Source of the DNA: Arthrobacter cheniae
GTDB taxonomy: Bacteria; Actinomycetota; Actinomycetes; Actinomycetales; Micrococcaceae
Direction: 5' to 3'
Assembly: GCF_003602275.1 (NCBI RefSeq)
Contig: NZ_QZVT01000006.1
Location: 62,001 to 126,000, forward strand
Length of the DNA stretch: 64,000 bases
This document shows positions 25,597 to 35,400 of the stretch, piece by piece. The notes beneath the pieces are model-generated. The model did no database searches. It saw nothing but the letters and a program-made list of their open reading frames with translations, and was not told the DNA's origin. The translations under genes and the position numbers were made by a program. The first letter of the stretch is position 1. Every line of letters begins with the position of its first letter.

Positions 25597-27045
25597 GTGA
25601 CCAACCCATCCAACCCCCCGAACGGCGACGACGACACGCCCCAGGACCCGCTCTCCGAGATGCTGGCGAAGATGTTCGGCGGTGGCGCCGCAGGGTTCGA
25701 CCCGCAGGAGATCGCAAAAGCAGCGGGCCTGCCCTCGGACCCCGCAGCCATGGCCATGATGATGCAGCAGGTACAAGCCATGTTCTCCACGCCCAGCGAT
25801 GGCCCCGTGAACTGGCAGATGGCCCACGAGCAGGCGAGGCGGGTCGCCGCTTCCGACAACGACCCATCGGTCACCTCCCTGCAGCGCAGGAGCGTCGACG
25901 AATCCCTGAAGCTCGCCGAGATGTGGCTCGATCCGGTGACCACCTTTCCCAGCACCGGTCAGCTCGGCCGCGCCTGGTCGCGTGCAGAGTGGGTGGAGGC
26001 GACCATGACGACCTGGCGCCGCCTCACCGAACCTGTTGCCACGAGCATCGCCAAGGCCCTGTCCGACGTCATCTCCGAGCAGCTGCCCGATGAGATGAAG
26101 TCGATGATGGGCATGATGGGTGGACCGGGCTCGATGCTGCAGAACGTCGGAGGTGCGATGTTCGGCATGCAGTTGGGACAGGCCGTGGGCGCGCTCTCCA
26201 AGGACGTCGTCGGCTCGACGGACATCGGCGTACCCCTGGGGGACGGCCGGATGGCCCTCCTGCCGGCCAACGTAGCGGCCTTCGGCCAGGGACTCGACAT
26301 CCCCGAGCAGGAGGTCCAGCTCTTCCTCGCCGTACGGGAGGCGGCGCACGTGCGCCTGTTCACCCACATCCCCTGGCTCACCGGGCACCTGCTCGGCAGT
26401 ATCGAGCGTTACGCCCGGGGGATCCACATCGACATGACCAAGATCGAGGAAGCCGCGCGCGAGATCGATCCCACCAATCCCGAAAGTCTCCAGGGCGCTC
26501 TCTCGCAGGGCGTCTTCATGCCTGAGCGCACGCCCGAGCAGGATGCCGCGCTCGTGCGGCTCGAAACGACGCTGGCCCTCGTCGAGGGTTGGGTCGACGA
26601 GATGTCAGCAGCGGCAACCGTGAACCTGCCATCGGCGGGCGCACTACGCGAGATGGTTCGGCGTCGCCGCGCGACCGGCGGCCCCGCCGAGCACGCCTTC
26701 GCCTCGCTTGTCGGCCTGGAACTGCGGCCGCGACGCCTGCGCGACGCCGCTGCCCTGTGGTCACTCCTCACGGCGGAACGCGGGATCGAAGCCCGTGACG
26801 CCCTGTGGCAGCACCCGGACCTACTGCCCACCGCTGAGGACCTCGACGATCCTGCCGGCTTCTCCGAGCGGCGGAGGTTGCTCGAATCGTCCGACGCCGA
26901 CGTCGACGCAGCCCTCGAACGCCTCCTCGCGGGCGACTTCGAGCCGAAGGAGGAAGCGCCCTCCGATGACGCCGACGCGTCCCAGGAGGATCCCGATGTC
27001 GATCCGGACGCGGGAACGGGCGACGGCGGAGCTCCCACCCGCTGA
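25597..27045 (+). CDS. DUF2342 / zinc-dependent metalloprotease-like protein
   Basis: 482 residues. The N-terminus is rich in Met, Gly and Asp (LSEMLAKMFGGG, MGMMGGPGSMLQ). The segment FLAVREAAHVRLFTHIPWL resembles an HExxH zinc motif in which REAAH keeps Glu and His. The C-terminal 50 residues are acidic. The family (Mtb Rv3195-type, from memory) is annotated as zinc-dependent metalloprotease or coenzyme F420 biosynthesis-associated, without firm biochemistry. Start GTG 25597 is behind GGTGG; GTG 25588 and ATG 25540 are alternatives. A terminator follows at 27070. Confidence 0.75.
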   Translation: MTNPSNPPNGDDDTPQDPLSEMLAKMFGGGAAGFDPQEIAKAAGLPSDPAAMAMMMQQVQAMFSTPSDGPVNWQMAHEQARRVAASDNDPSVTSLQRRSVDESLKLAEMWLDPVTTFPSTGQLGRAWSRAEWVEATMTTWRRLTEPVATSIAKALSDVISEQLPDEMKSMMGMMGGPGSMLQNVGGAMFGMQLGQAVGALSKDVVGSTDIGVPLGDGRMALLPANVAAFGQGLDIPEQEVQLFLAVREAAHVRLFTHIPWLTGHLLGSIERYARGIHIDMTKIEEAAREIDPTNPESLQGALSQGVFMPERTPEQDAALVRLETTLALVEGWVDEMSAAATVNLPSAGALREMVRRRRATGGPAEHAFASLVGLELRPRRLRDAAALWSLLTAERGIEARDALWQHPDLLPTAEDLDDPAGFSERRRLLESSDADVDAALERLLAGDFEPKEEAPSDDADASQEDPDVDPDAGTGDGGAPTR

Positions 27046-27069
27046 GTCCACCATCATCGGGCACGGCTA

Positions 27070-27101
27070 CCTCGGTACCGCCTCTGAAGAAGGTACCGAG
27101 G
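27070..27101. terminator. convergent terminator
   Basis: CCTCGGTACC (27070-27079) and GGTACCGAGG (27092-27101) form a perfect 10-base stem with a 12-base loop, in the 107-base gap between two convergent genes. It can serve both strands. Confidence 0.7.
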
Positions 27102-27152
27102 CCCAGCGCTTGTTCCAGGCAACTCGCAACGGGCGTGCTGAATGCCGTGGTG

Positions 27153-27728
27153 CTACTGACCGTCCTTCTCGCTGGGCAGGTTCCGCTGGGAAGCGAAGGC
27201 AGCGCCGTCGAGGAACGCCTTCGCCGTCCCGGTGTGCGGGTAGGACGCCAGCAGACTCCAGAAGACTGCATTGTGCGAGGGCTCGATCAGGTGCGCCATC
27301 TCGTGCAGGATCACGTAGTCGGTGACCCACTCGGGCATTCCCTGCAGCCTGTGTGACAGGCGGATGGACCGGTGGGCGGGGGTGGCGGACGCCCACCGCG
27401 AGTTCTGGTTGGTGACCCAGCTGATCCTTCCGGGAATGCCTCGACCGCCGAGATAGCGACCGGCTAGTTCTTCCGCCCGCTGCAGAAGAGCCTGCACAGG
27501 CGCGTCGTCCTCGACGGGAGGCGCATCGAGGTACTTGGCGGACAACTTCTCCACCATGCGCTTCACCCAGTGACGCTCCTGGCTCGCGGAGAAGTGGCCG
27601 GGGATGGAGATGCGGATGACTCCATCGCGGATGTCCGCACTGACGGTCCGCTTCCGGCGGGCTGATCGCCTCACTTCGACCGGTAACGGCGTCGGAGCGA
27701 GGGCCCGGCGTGGGTCAGGAGTTGTCAC
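27153..27728 (-). CDS. YgjP-like / SprT-type M48 family metallopeptidase
   Basis: About 191 residues. VILHEMAHLIEPSHNAVFW carries the HExxH zinc site and the downstream histidine, and QNSRWASATPAHRSIRLS is the typical strand of YgjP-like (DUF45) peptidases. These are small cytoplasmic metalloprotease-like proteins, in some cases linked to DNA repair or restriction loci. The start is uncertain: GTG 27728 overlaps the uvrD2 stop by 14 bases, and the first recognisable family segment begins at VEVRRSARRKRTVSADI. It is the last gene of the nudC-uvrD2 unit. Confidence 0.75.
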   Translation of the reverse strand: MTTPDPRRALAPTPLPVEVRRSARRKRTVSADIRDGVIRISIPGHFSASQERHWVKRMVEKLSAKYLDAPPVEDDAPVQALLQRAEELAGRYLGGRGIPGRISWVTNQNSRWASATPAHRSIRLSHRLQGMPEWVTDYVILHEMAHLIEPSHNAVFWSLLASYPHTGTAKAFLDGAAFASQRNLPSEKDGQ

Positions 27729-29823
27729 TGATGATTTCGAGGACGGCCTCGCCGTACCGCTCCAGTTTGGACGAACCGATCCCCGCGAGCTCCCCGAGTT
27801 CATCGAGTGATTGCGGCCGCGCTTCGGCGATCGCCACGAGCGTCGCGTCCGTGAACACGACGAACGCCGGAACGTCCTTCTCCCGTGCCTCGACGAGCCG
27901 CCAGGCACGCAGCGCCTCGAACGTCTCCTCCTCATAGCTCGCCGGACACTCGGCGCACCGGCCGATCTTCCGTTCGGATCCCGTGAGCAGCGGTCGCCGG
28001 CAGACCCTGCATACCGCCGGCGCGGACGCCTTCCGGTTCGCTTTCGCCCGCGGCTGCCGGAAGGTGGCCTGTCCGGCGGTCGCAGGGCGCAAGGCATCCA
28101 GGAAACGCGACGGCTTCCTGGAGGCGCGCCCGCCCGGTGAACGGGACGTGGACCAGGACATCGCGAGGTGGACGCGGGCCCGGGTGATCCCGACGTAGAG
28201 CAGCCGGCGTTCCTCGTCGACTGCCTCCTGCGTGTCGGCGAAGGAGATGGGCATGAGCCCCTCGCTCAGCCCGACGAGGAAGACGGCATCCCACTCGAGC
28301 CCCTTGGCCGAGTGGAGCGATGCAAGGGTGACACCCTGTACCGTCGGCGCGTGCTGCGCCGCGGCCCGCTCCTCGAGTTCCGCAACGAACGACTGCAGGG
28401 TGAATGCCTCGGGGCCGCGCACCCTGTTGAGTTCGTCGGCCAGGCCGACCAGCGCGGCGAGGGACTCCCATTTCTCCCGCACCGCACCTGAATTCTGCGG
28501 GGCAACCGTCGTGTAGCCGAGCGAGGCGAGGACGTCGCGTACCTGCTGGGGGACGTCCTCGTCGCCCTGCGTCCGCGCTGCCGCCCTCAGCTGGAGAAGA
28601 GCGTCCCGGACCTCACGCCGCTGGAAGAAACGCTCGCCGCCGCGCAGCTGGTACCCGATGCCGGCACTCGCCAATGCCTGCTCGTAGGCCTCCGACTGAC
28701 CGTTGGTGCGGTACAGGATGGCGATCTCGCTCGCCTTGACACCCTGATCGAGCAGCACACCGATGCGTCGTGCGCACTCCGCGGCCTCAGCCTCGTCATC
28801 GCTGCACTCGGTGAACACCGGTTCCGGCCCCGCGGGCCGCTGGGCGATCAGTTCCAGGGGTGCCGACCAGGTGGTGCCGGTAGCCCGCCGATCCGCTTCA
28901 CTGCTCCTCGCCGCCAGGAGCGTGTTGGCGGCGCGCACCACCTGGGGCGTGGACCGGTAGTCACGCACCAGCTTGACCACCTGCGCACCCTCGTAGCGCT
29001 TGGTGAAATCGAGGAGGTGCCGGGACGTGGCGCCCGTGAACGAATAGATGGTCTGGCTGGCATCTCCGACGACGCACAGTTCGCGCCGCTCTCCGAGCCA
29101 GAGGTCCAGCAGGCGCTGTTGCAGCGGGGAGACGTCCTGGTACTCGTCGACCACGAAGTGGCGGTACTGCGACCGCACCGTCGCCGCCACCTTCTCGTCG
29201 TCTTCCAGGATGGCGACCGTGGTCAGCAGGACGTCCTCGAAGTCGATGAGGTTCCTGTCGATCTTCAGGTCCTCGTAGGCCGAGAAGATGCGGGACACGG
29301 TGATGAGGTCCATGCCTGCCGGTTCGGCCCTCCCTGCGGCCGCTGCCGCATAGGCATCAGGCGTCAGCATGGAGACCTTCGCCCATTCGATCTCGGCTGC
29401 GACGTCGCGGATAGCGGCCCGATCGGTCGACAGGCGCAGGCGCCGCGCCGACTCGGCGATGAGCTGGGCCTTGTGGTCCACCAGCGCGGGCAGGGGCCCT
29501 CCGACGGCCTGCGGCCAGAAGTACTGCAGCTGCCGTAGAGCAGCGGCGTGGAAGGTGCGGGCCTGCACTCCACCGGCCCCGAGGTCGCGCAGGCGCGTGC
29601 GCATCTCAGCGGCAGCCCTGGCGGTGAAGGTCACGGCGAGTACCTGCTGCGGCTTGTAGACGCCGGTGTGCACGCCATAGGCGATGCGGTGGGTGATGGC
29701 GCGGGTCTTGCCTGTTCCTGCACCCGCGAGGACGCAGAGTGGGCCCGACAGCGTGCTGGCCACCGTCCGCTGTTCGTCGTCGAGCCCCTCGAGGATGCTG
29801 TCTTCGAGCAGTGTCCCGGACAC
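27715..29823 (-). CDS. uvrD2: ATP-dependent DNA helicase UvrD2
   Basis: 702 residues of superfamily 1A. Walker A is GAGTGKTRAITH, motif II is VDEYQDVSPLQ, and LHSAKGLEWDAVFLVG is motif V. A zinc-type module, CRVCRRPL then CAECP, links to a C-terminal HRDC domain (about the last 75 residues, SLDELGELAGIGSSKLERYG). The tetracysteine plus HRDC layout is that of mycobacterial UvrD2, a 3'-5' helicase essential there. GTG 29823 shares its G with the nudC stop (TAGTG), so translation is likely coupled. Confidence 0.93.
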   Translation of the reverse strand: MSGTLLEDSILEGLDDEQRTVASTLSGPLCVLAGAGTGKTRAITHRIAYGVHTGVYKPQQVLAVTFTARAAAEMRTRLRDLGAGGVQARTFHAAALRQLQYFWPQAVGGPLPALVDHKAQLIAESARRLRLSTDRAAIRDVAAEIEWAKVSMLTPDAYAAAAAGRAEPAGMDLITVSRIFSAYEDLKIDRNLIDFEDVLLTTVAILEDDEKVAATVRSQYRHFVVDEYQDVSPLQQRLLDLWLGERRELCVVGDASQTIYSFTGATSRHLLDFTKRYEGAQVVKLVRDYRSTPQVVRAANTLLAARSSEADRRATGTTWSAPLELIAQRPAGPEPVFTECSDDEAEAAECARRIGVLLDQGVKASEIAILYRTNGQSEAYEQALASAGIGYQLRGGERFFQRREVRDALLQLRAAARTQGDEDVPQQVRDVLASLGYTTVAPQNSGAVREKWESLAALVGLADELNRVRGPEAFTLQSFVAELEERAAAQHAPTVQGVTLASLHSAKGLEWDAVFLVGLSEGLMPISFADTQEAVDEERRLLYVGITRARVHLAMSWSTSRSPGGRASRKPSRFLDALRPATAGQATFRQPRAKANRKASAPAVCRVCRRPLLTGSERKIGRCAECPASYEEETFEALRAWRLVEAREKDVPAFVVFTDATLVAIAEARPQSLDELGELAGIGSSKLERYGEAVLEIISDNS

Positions 29824-30779
29824 TAGGGGCGCGCCTCCGACGGCTCCTCGTCCAGCGGTCCCCCGTACCAGCGCTCGATCAGCGCTCGGGCGATGGAGAC
29901 GCCGCCGGCGACGGCGATCTTCCCGTCGCGGACCTCGGTGAAGAGCTGCTGCCTCGTGAACCAGCGCACGGATCTCATTTCCTCACGGTCGGGCACGGCG
30001 TCCGTGGTCACTGCGCGAGCCACGAAGCCGAGCATGAGCGACGCCGGGAAGGGCCACGGCTGCGAGCCGAGGTACTGCGGAGACTCGATCTCGATGCCGG
30101 ACTCCTCCCCCACCTCCCGGATGACGGCGGCTTCCAGTGATTCACCCGGCTCGACGAATCCGGCCAGGGTGGAGAACCGGTCCTCCGGCCAGGCGACGGC
30201 CGATCCGAGCAGAAGTCGGTCGTCGTCGTCGATCACCGAGACGATGATCGCCGCGTCCGTGCGCGGGTAGTGCTCGGAATCGTCCTTCGGGCACTGGCGG
30301 ACCCAACCCGCGGCACGCACCTTCGTCACCGCGCCGCACCGGGGACAGTGCGTATGCGTGGCGTGCCAGTTGGCGATGGCAGCAGCCTCGACGAAGAGGC
30401 CGGTGTCGCGTGCATCCAGCGAGGCCGCGATGTCGCGGAGGCCCAGCCAGTCCTCCTGTGGGGCGATTGCGGTGTCCTGCTCCTCGAGGACCGCGAGCAC
30501 CACCGGCTGCCCTGCATCAGCGGCCCCCTCGTTGATCCGACCGAGGTAGACGATCAGGTCCGGCCGCGTGATGGCCGTCGGCGCGACGAGTCGGAGTGCA
30601 CTCCCGGCAACGGGAGCCTTACCGTCAACGAGGGTCAGCACCCTGGTTCCGGCCGCATTCCACAGTGTGTCCAGGAGGCCCTCGGTGGTCCTTGCCTCAC
30701 CGTCCCGGTCGGCGTCGGCACGTGCCAGCGGCAACGATCCGAGGGGAGGCAGCACCAGGGTGCGGAGGGGTTCGGTCAT
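29823..30779 (-). CDS. nudC: NAD(+) diphosphatase NudC
   Basis: 318 residues. The zinc-ribbon segment is HCPRCG, then RQCPKD: the fourth usual cysteine is replaced by Asp, a change I believe is common in actinobacteria. The Nudix box GFVEPGESLEAAVIREVGEE is intact, and SQPWPFPAS is the NADH-specific signature. It should cut NAD(H) and may remove NAD caps from RNA. TACCGT lies 6 bases before ATG 30779. The gene is followed by uvrD2 through a one-base overlap, an order also seen in Mtb. Confidence 0.9.
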   Translation of the reverse strand: MTEPLRTLVLPPLGSLPLARADADRDGEARTTEGLLDTLWNAAGTRVLTLVDGKAPVAGSALRLVAPTAITRPDLIVYLGRINEGAADAGQPVVLAVLEEQDTAIAPQEDWLGLRDIAASLDARDTGLFVEAAAIANWHATHTHCPRCGAVTKVRAAGWVRQCPKDDSEHYPRTDAAIIVSVIDDDDRLLLGSAVAWPEDRFSTLAGFVEPGESLEAAVIREVGEESGIEIESPQYLGSQPWPFPASLMLGFVARAVTTDAVPDREEMRSVRWFTRQQLFTEVRDGKIAVAGGVSIARALIERWYGGPLDEEPSEARP

Positions 30780-30785
30780 GGTTCT

Positions 30786-30791
30786 ACGGTA
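30786..30791 (-). promoter_or_regulatory. candidate -10 box of nudC-uvrD2
   Basis: On the minus strand TACCGT ends six bases before ATG 30779; no ribosome site is seen. Confidence 0.35.
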
Positions 30792-30927
30792 CGTTCTCAC
30801 TCTCCCAAAACCCATTCCGGAAGGACCACGTGGAGGAGCAGTACAGCACCGAACACGAGTAGTGCATCTGGCGACTCGCCGCAATGGAACGGAGCGGGCA
30901 GGGTGAGAACGACCTACGGTGGAGCTT

Positions 30928-32403
30928 GTGAAACGGACACCCATGGAACTCGCCGCAATCGCCAGTGCCGCAGTACCTGGCCTGGCCCCGACGGGCGTAG
31001 CAGGCGCTCCGGACGACGTGGCGGACTTCGACTCCGCCCTGCTGGTGGACGACGCCGGTAAACAGTGGAGGGTCCGCTCGCCCAAACACCCCGAGGCCAG
31101 CATGCGCCTCGAGACCGAACTGCAGGCACTGCGTGCTTTCACACCCGCTGTCAAGGCCGAACTCCCGTTCCTCATCCCGCACATGGCCGGAAGCGTGCGA
31201 CAGGGCAACCTCAGCACGTTCGTCTACTCCCACCTGGCCGGCAGCACACGTCCCCTGGATGCGCTCACTGCTGGCGGGCGCGCCATGGCTCAGGAACTGG
31301 GGCGCGTCCTGGCTGCGATCCACGAGCTGCCGAAGGACATGGTGCAGCGCGCCGACCTGCCCGGGTATGAGGCGAACGAATACCGTCAGCGCAAGCTGAA
31401 CGAGCTCGACCAGGCCGCGACGACCGGCAAGATCCCCTCGATCCTGCTGCGCCGCTGGGAGCACGCGCTCGAGGACGTAGCTCTCTGGCGCTTCAGCCCC
31501 ACGGTGATGCACGGCGACCTCCACGAGGACCACCTGTTGATCGCCGCAGGTCGTGTCTCCGCCGTGACGGGCTGGACGGACCTGTGCATCGGCGATCCCG
31601 CAGAGGACTTCGCCTGGCTGGCTGCTGCTGAGGACACGGGCTTCGTCGATGCCGTCCACGCCGCCTACGCCGAGGCGAGGGCGGTCGCCGTCGACCCCCA
31701 CCTCTCCCGCCGTGCAGCACTGGCCGCCGAATTCGCGCTGGCGCAGTGGCTGGTGCGCGGAGTCGCCCTCGAAGATGCGGAGATGATCCACGAGGCCGAG
31801 GGCATGCTCGCCACGCTCGCCGCCGACGTCGAGTTCATCGAACGTGAGCAGCGGGAAGCCGCGGAACGCGCGCGACAGGCTCATGAGGAGCGCCTCGAGT
31901 GGGGTAACGCGCACGGTGATGACGTCCTCGACGATGATGCGGATGCCGACGGGGACGTCTACGGCGACGCCGGTCACCATGGTCGGGGCGAGTCGCAGGA
32001 GTCGGAAGCGGTCCACGATGACGACGCGGCCGCCGATGAACCCGACCGGCAGGACTTTGCGCAGCACGGCGACGTCCGGCACTCCTACGGGCCGCCCGAG
32101 GTCGCACCGCAGCGGACCGGCAGCCATGCGTACGACGCCGACGACGCCCCGCGGAGGCTGCGGGCGGCGGAGGACTCGCCGGTCAGGCCGGAGGAGCGCC
32201 CGACGGATCACCCACGCGGGCACCATGATGGGCACGAGACTCCCTCGGGGTCATCCCTGGCACACGGGCGGCTGGTCGCGAACCGCCAGAGGCCCGCAGG
32301 GACATCGTCGAACGTGACGCTGATCAGGAGCAGCGAAACCGACGCAGGGTCGCCGGACGATGTGGCGACCTCGGCGCTGCCGATCATTTCGTACGGCCGC
32401 TGA
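30928..32403 (+). CDS. phosphotransferase (Mph/APH-like kinase fold) with acidic tail
   Basis: About 491 residues. Residues 1-310 form an aminoglycoside/macrolide-kinase fold. VMHGDLHEDHLL is the catalytic loop, with the second His of macrolide 2'-phosphotransferases, and TGWTDLCIGDPAEDF is the metal-binding motif in which IDW is changed to GWT. The last 160 residues are very rich in Asp, Glu, His, Arg and Pro and look disordered. GGTGGAG and a TACGGT box both precede GTG 30928; GTG 30919 and ATG 30943 are alternatives. It lies between nudC and adnB, facing adnB. The substrate is unknown and resistance should not be assumed. Confidence 0.7.
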   Translation: MKRTPMELAAIASAAVPGLAPTGVAGAPDDVADFDSALLVDDAGKQWRVRSPKHPEASMRLETELQALRAFTPAVKAELPFLIPHMAGSVRQGNLSTFVYSHLAGSTRPLDALTAGGRAMAQELGRVLAAIHELPKDMVQRADLPGYEANEYRQRKLNELDQAATTGKIPSILLRRWEHALEDVALWRFSPTVMHGDLHEDHLLIAAGRVSAVTGWTDLCIGDPAEDFAWLAAAEDTGFVDAVHAAYAEARAVAVDPHLSRRAALAAEFALAQWLVRGVALEDAEMIHEAEGMLATLAADVEFIEREQREAAERARQAHEERLEWGNAHGDDVLDDDADADGDVYGDAGHHGRGESQESEAVHDDDAAADEPDRQDFAQHGDVRHSYGPPEVAPQRTGSHAYDADDAPRRLRAAEDSPVRPEERPTDHPRGHHDGHETPSGSSLAHGRLVANRQRPAGTSSNVTLIRSSETDAGSPDDVATSALPIISYGR

Positions 32404-32450
32404 CAGGCCGGCCCGGTCGGGCCCGCCGTCGCCGTCTCCTCGACCGTGCC

Positions 32451-35400
32451 TTACGCGTGTCCGTCCGCCGAGGTGCCTGCCGCCGCGATGATGTCCTCGA
32501 GTTGGGCGGCATGGGACAGATCGTGCGGCCGCACCACCAGGTTGTCCGCGACGTAGAAGAAGGCAGCCCGCACCTTCTCGAGCGGCACCTCCTTCAGCCG
32601 TGACCAGGCCAGCCGGTACACGGCGAGTTGCACGGCTTTCGCCGCTCGCCGGTCGGGAGCCGGAGGCCGGCCCGTCTTCCAGTCGATGAGGTCCCACCCG
32701 CCGTCCGAATCGCGGAAAACGGCGTCGATCCGGCCGCGCACGACAATGCCGCCGATCTTCGTCTCGATGGGGGCCTCGATTGCGGCAGGTTCACGCAGCG
32801 CCCACTCGGACTGTTCGAAAATCGCGGCCATGTCCTTCAGTCCGAGCGTCTCGTCCACGTACGCGTCCGCGCCGCCGGGGTACTCGCCGAGATCGAGCAT
32901 CCCGCCCGATCCGTAGAACTCCTCGATCCAGGCGTGGAAGGCCGTGCCCTTGCGGGCGGCTGATCCTGGGCGCCGGGGTAGCGGTCTCCGCAACTGCTGC
33001 ATGACGGCATCCGCATCCTCACGCAGCTCGACGAGCATCGACGCGGAGATGTGCGAGGGGAGCGCGAGCGGCATCCGTTCACGCTCGCGCGCCTGGCGGG
33101 CGAGCGCAAGCCTCACCTCGCGGCCCCAGCGCCCGCCATCGACGTCGACGTCGAGCGTGGGAGCTGTTGCCTGCTCGAGGACGGCGCGCGCCGCCTGCTC
33201 CAGGTCTGCACGCCGGGAGCCGAGCGGATCGAACGGCCACACGGCCCGCTCCGGCCTCGCATTGGCGGGGTTCGCATCCCCCTCGTCGCCTTCGACCAGC
33301 CAATGCGGCAGCGTGAATCCGGGGGATCCGGATTCGGCGAGGGCCGCGAGGTCGGTCAGGTAGGACGAGGGCCCTGACGGTCGCGACCGACCACGGCTCC
33401 ACGCCGACGAGGTGCACACGAGGGCGTGCTTCGCGCGGGTGAAGGCGACGTAGGCCAAGCGTCGTTCCTCGCGCTCGGCATGTGCCCTGGCCTCATCGGT
33501 GAACTCCTTCTCGCTGGCCAACCATTCCTTCTGGTCCCGCTGTTCCCAGTCCCACTGGGGTAGCTCGGGAGCGTCACCACGCAGGGGCCAGGGGATCGAG
33601 GAGTCTCCGGTGCTCCAGCGGGAATCCTTGCCGCTGGGGAAGGATCCTTCATTCAGGCCCGGCACGAACACCACGTCCCACTCGAGGCCCTTCGACGCGT
33701 GGACCGTGAGGAGCTGCACCGCGTCCCTGCTGGCCTCGAGCTGCGTGACAGGCAGGCCGTCCTCCTCCTGGTCGGCGGCCTCGAGCCATGCAAGGAAGGC
33801 AGGGAGATCGACCCGCTCGGCGCTGGATACGAACCCTGCGACGGCTTCGGTGAAGGCGTCGAGGTTGCGGCGCGCCTCGTGGATGCTGACGCCGGGCTTC
33901 GCTGCCACCTCGATGTCCAGAAGGATGGTCCGCTCGACCTCGCCGATCATGCTGCCGAGATCGTCGCCCACGAACCCTCGAAGGCTTCGCAACTCCCTCC
34001 TCAGGACGTCCAGCCGTTCGCGCGCGATACCGCTGAGCGACCTGCCGGAGGAGGAGACCCAGTCCGACGGCGGAAGGTAGTCGACCGCCTCGACGAGGCT
34101 CCCCGCCTCGGCGAGGTCGGGCGCAACAACGGCGTCCCTGCTCTGCTCGTCATCGAGCGCCTCCCCCGCTGTGGTGCCGCGTCGGAACATCGCCTCCCTC
34201 GTCCGGGCCAGCTGCCTCGACCAGTCGCCGAGTGCCATGAGATCCGCAGCCCCGAGACGCCAGCGAGCACCTGCCAGGAGCCTGAGCATCGAATCCGAGC
34301 GGTCGGGGTCGCCGAGGACCCTGAGGGTGGCGAGCAGGTCGACGATCTCGGGAGTCCGCAACAGGCCTCCGAGGCCGACGACCTGCACCGGCACACCTGC
34401 GCGTTCGAGTTCACGGCGGATCGGTTCGAACTGCTTGCGCCCGCGGCACAGGACCGCCATCGTCGGCCGGAGCGGCACGCCGTCGTCGCCCTTCTCGAAG
34501 GAGCGACGGCGCTGGCGCAGCACCTCGCGGGCGATCGCCTCGGCCTCGCTGAGGACGGGGGCGGCCGGCCCCGGTGGCCCGCCGTTCTTCGCCGGGACGG
34601 CCGGGTTGACAGGAGCGTCCGTGAGGAAGCGCCCGAGCGTGACGTCACCGAGCGGCGCCGCCGGCCGTGCGACGAGGCGGGGAACCTGGTGCACCGGGGC
34701 GTTGCGGAGCCAGGGTGCGGGAACATTGAGGCGCTCCGACACCGTGTTCGCCGCCTCGAGGATCGACGTCGAATTCCGCCAGGCGACCGACAGGTGCGCC
34801 ACCCCGGACGGGGTGCGTTCGTCGGCGGCAATTCTCGGGAACGCGGTGCGGAAGGTTCCGAGCTGGCCCGCGGAGGCTCCCCTGAACCCGTAGATCGACT
34901 GGTGCGGGTCGCCGACGGCGGTGACGGACCGGCCGTCGGCGAACAGGCGGGAAAACAGGACCATCTGCGCATGGGAGGTGTCCTGGAACTCGTCGAGCAG
35001 TATCACCCGATACTTCTCGCGCTCCATCTGTCCGGCTTCCGGGATGTCCTGCGCGATCCTGGCCGCGAGCGACACCAGGTCCCCGAAATCGAGCTGTCGG
35101 CGGGCCAGCTTCGCGGCGGCATACCGGTCGACGAGTTCGGTGACCGTGACGCGGGTGCGCAGCTTGTTCAACAGCTCCTGGACCTTCTGGGCTGCGGCCT
35201 TGCTGGAACCCGCCACGTAGGGCTGCGACGCGACGAAGTCGATGTGGCGTCGGAGCTCGTCCCGCACGGTCGCGGGGCTCACAAGATGCTCCGCACACTC
35301 CCCCGCCATGTCGAGGAGGCCCTTGACGAGAGTGCTCTTCGCTGCCGTGAAGTGCTCCCACTCGCCGTCGTACGCTTCCACGACGGACGAAGCCAGCTGC

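Noticed and set aside
30928-32403. Macrolide resistance gene
   Set aside because: The fold is similar, but a key motif is altered and the gene sits in a core neighbourhood without signs of transfer.
32404-32450. Hairpin between the kinase-like gene and adnB
   Set aside because: GGCCC and GGGCC are only 4 bases apart with a 5-base stem and no T-run, too weak in DNA this rich in GC.
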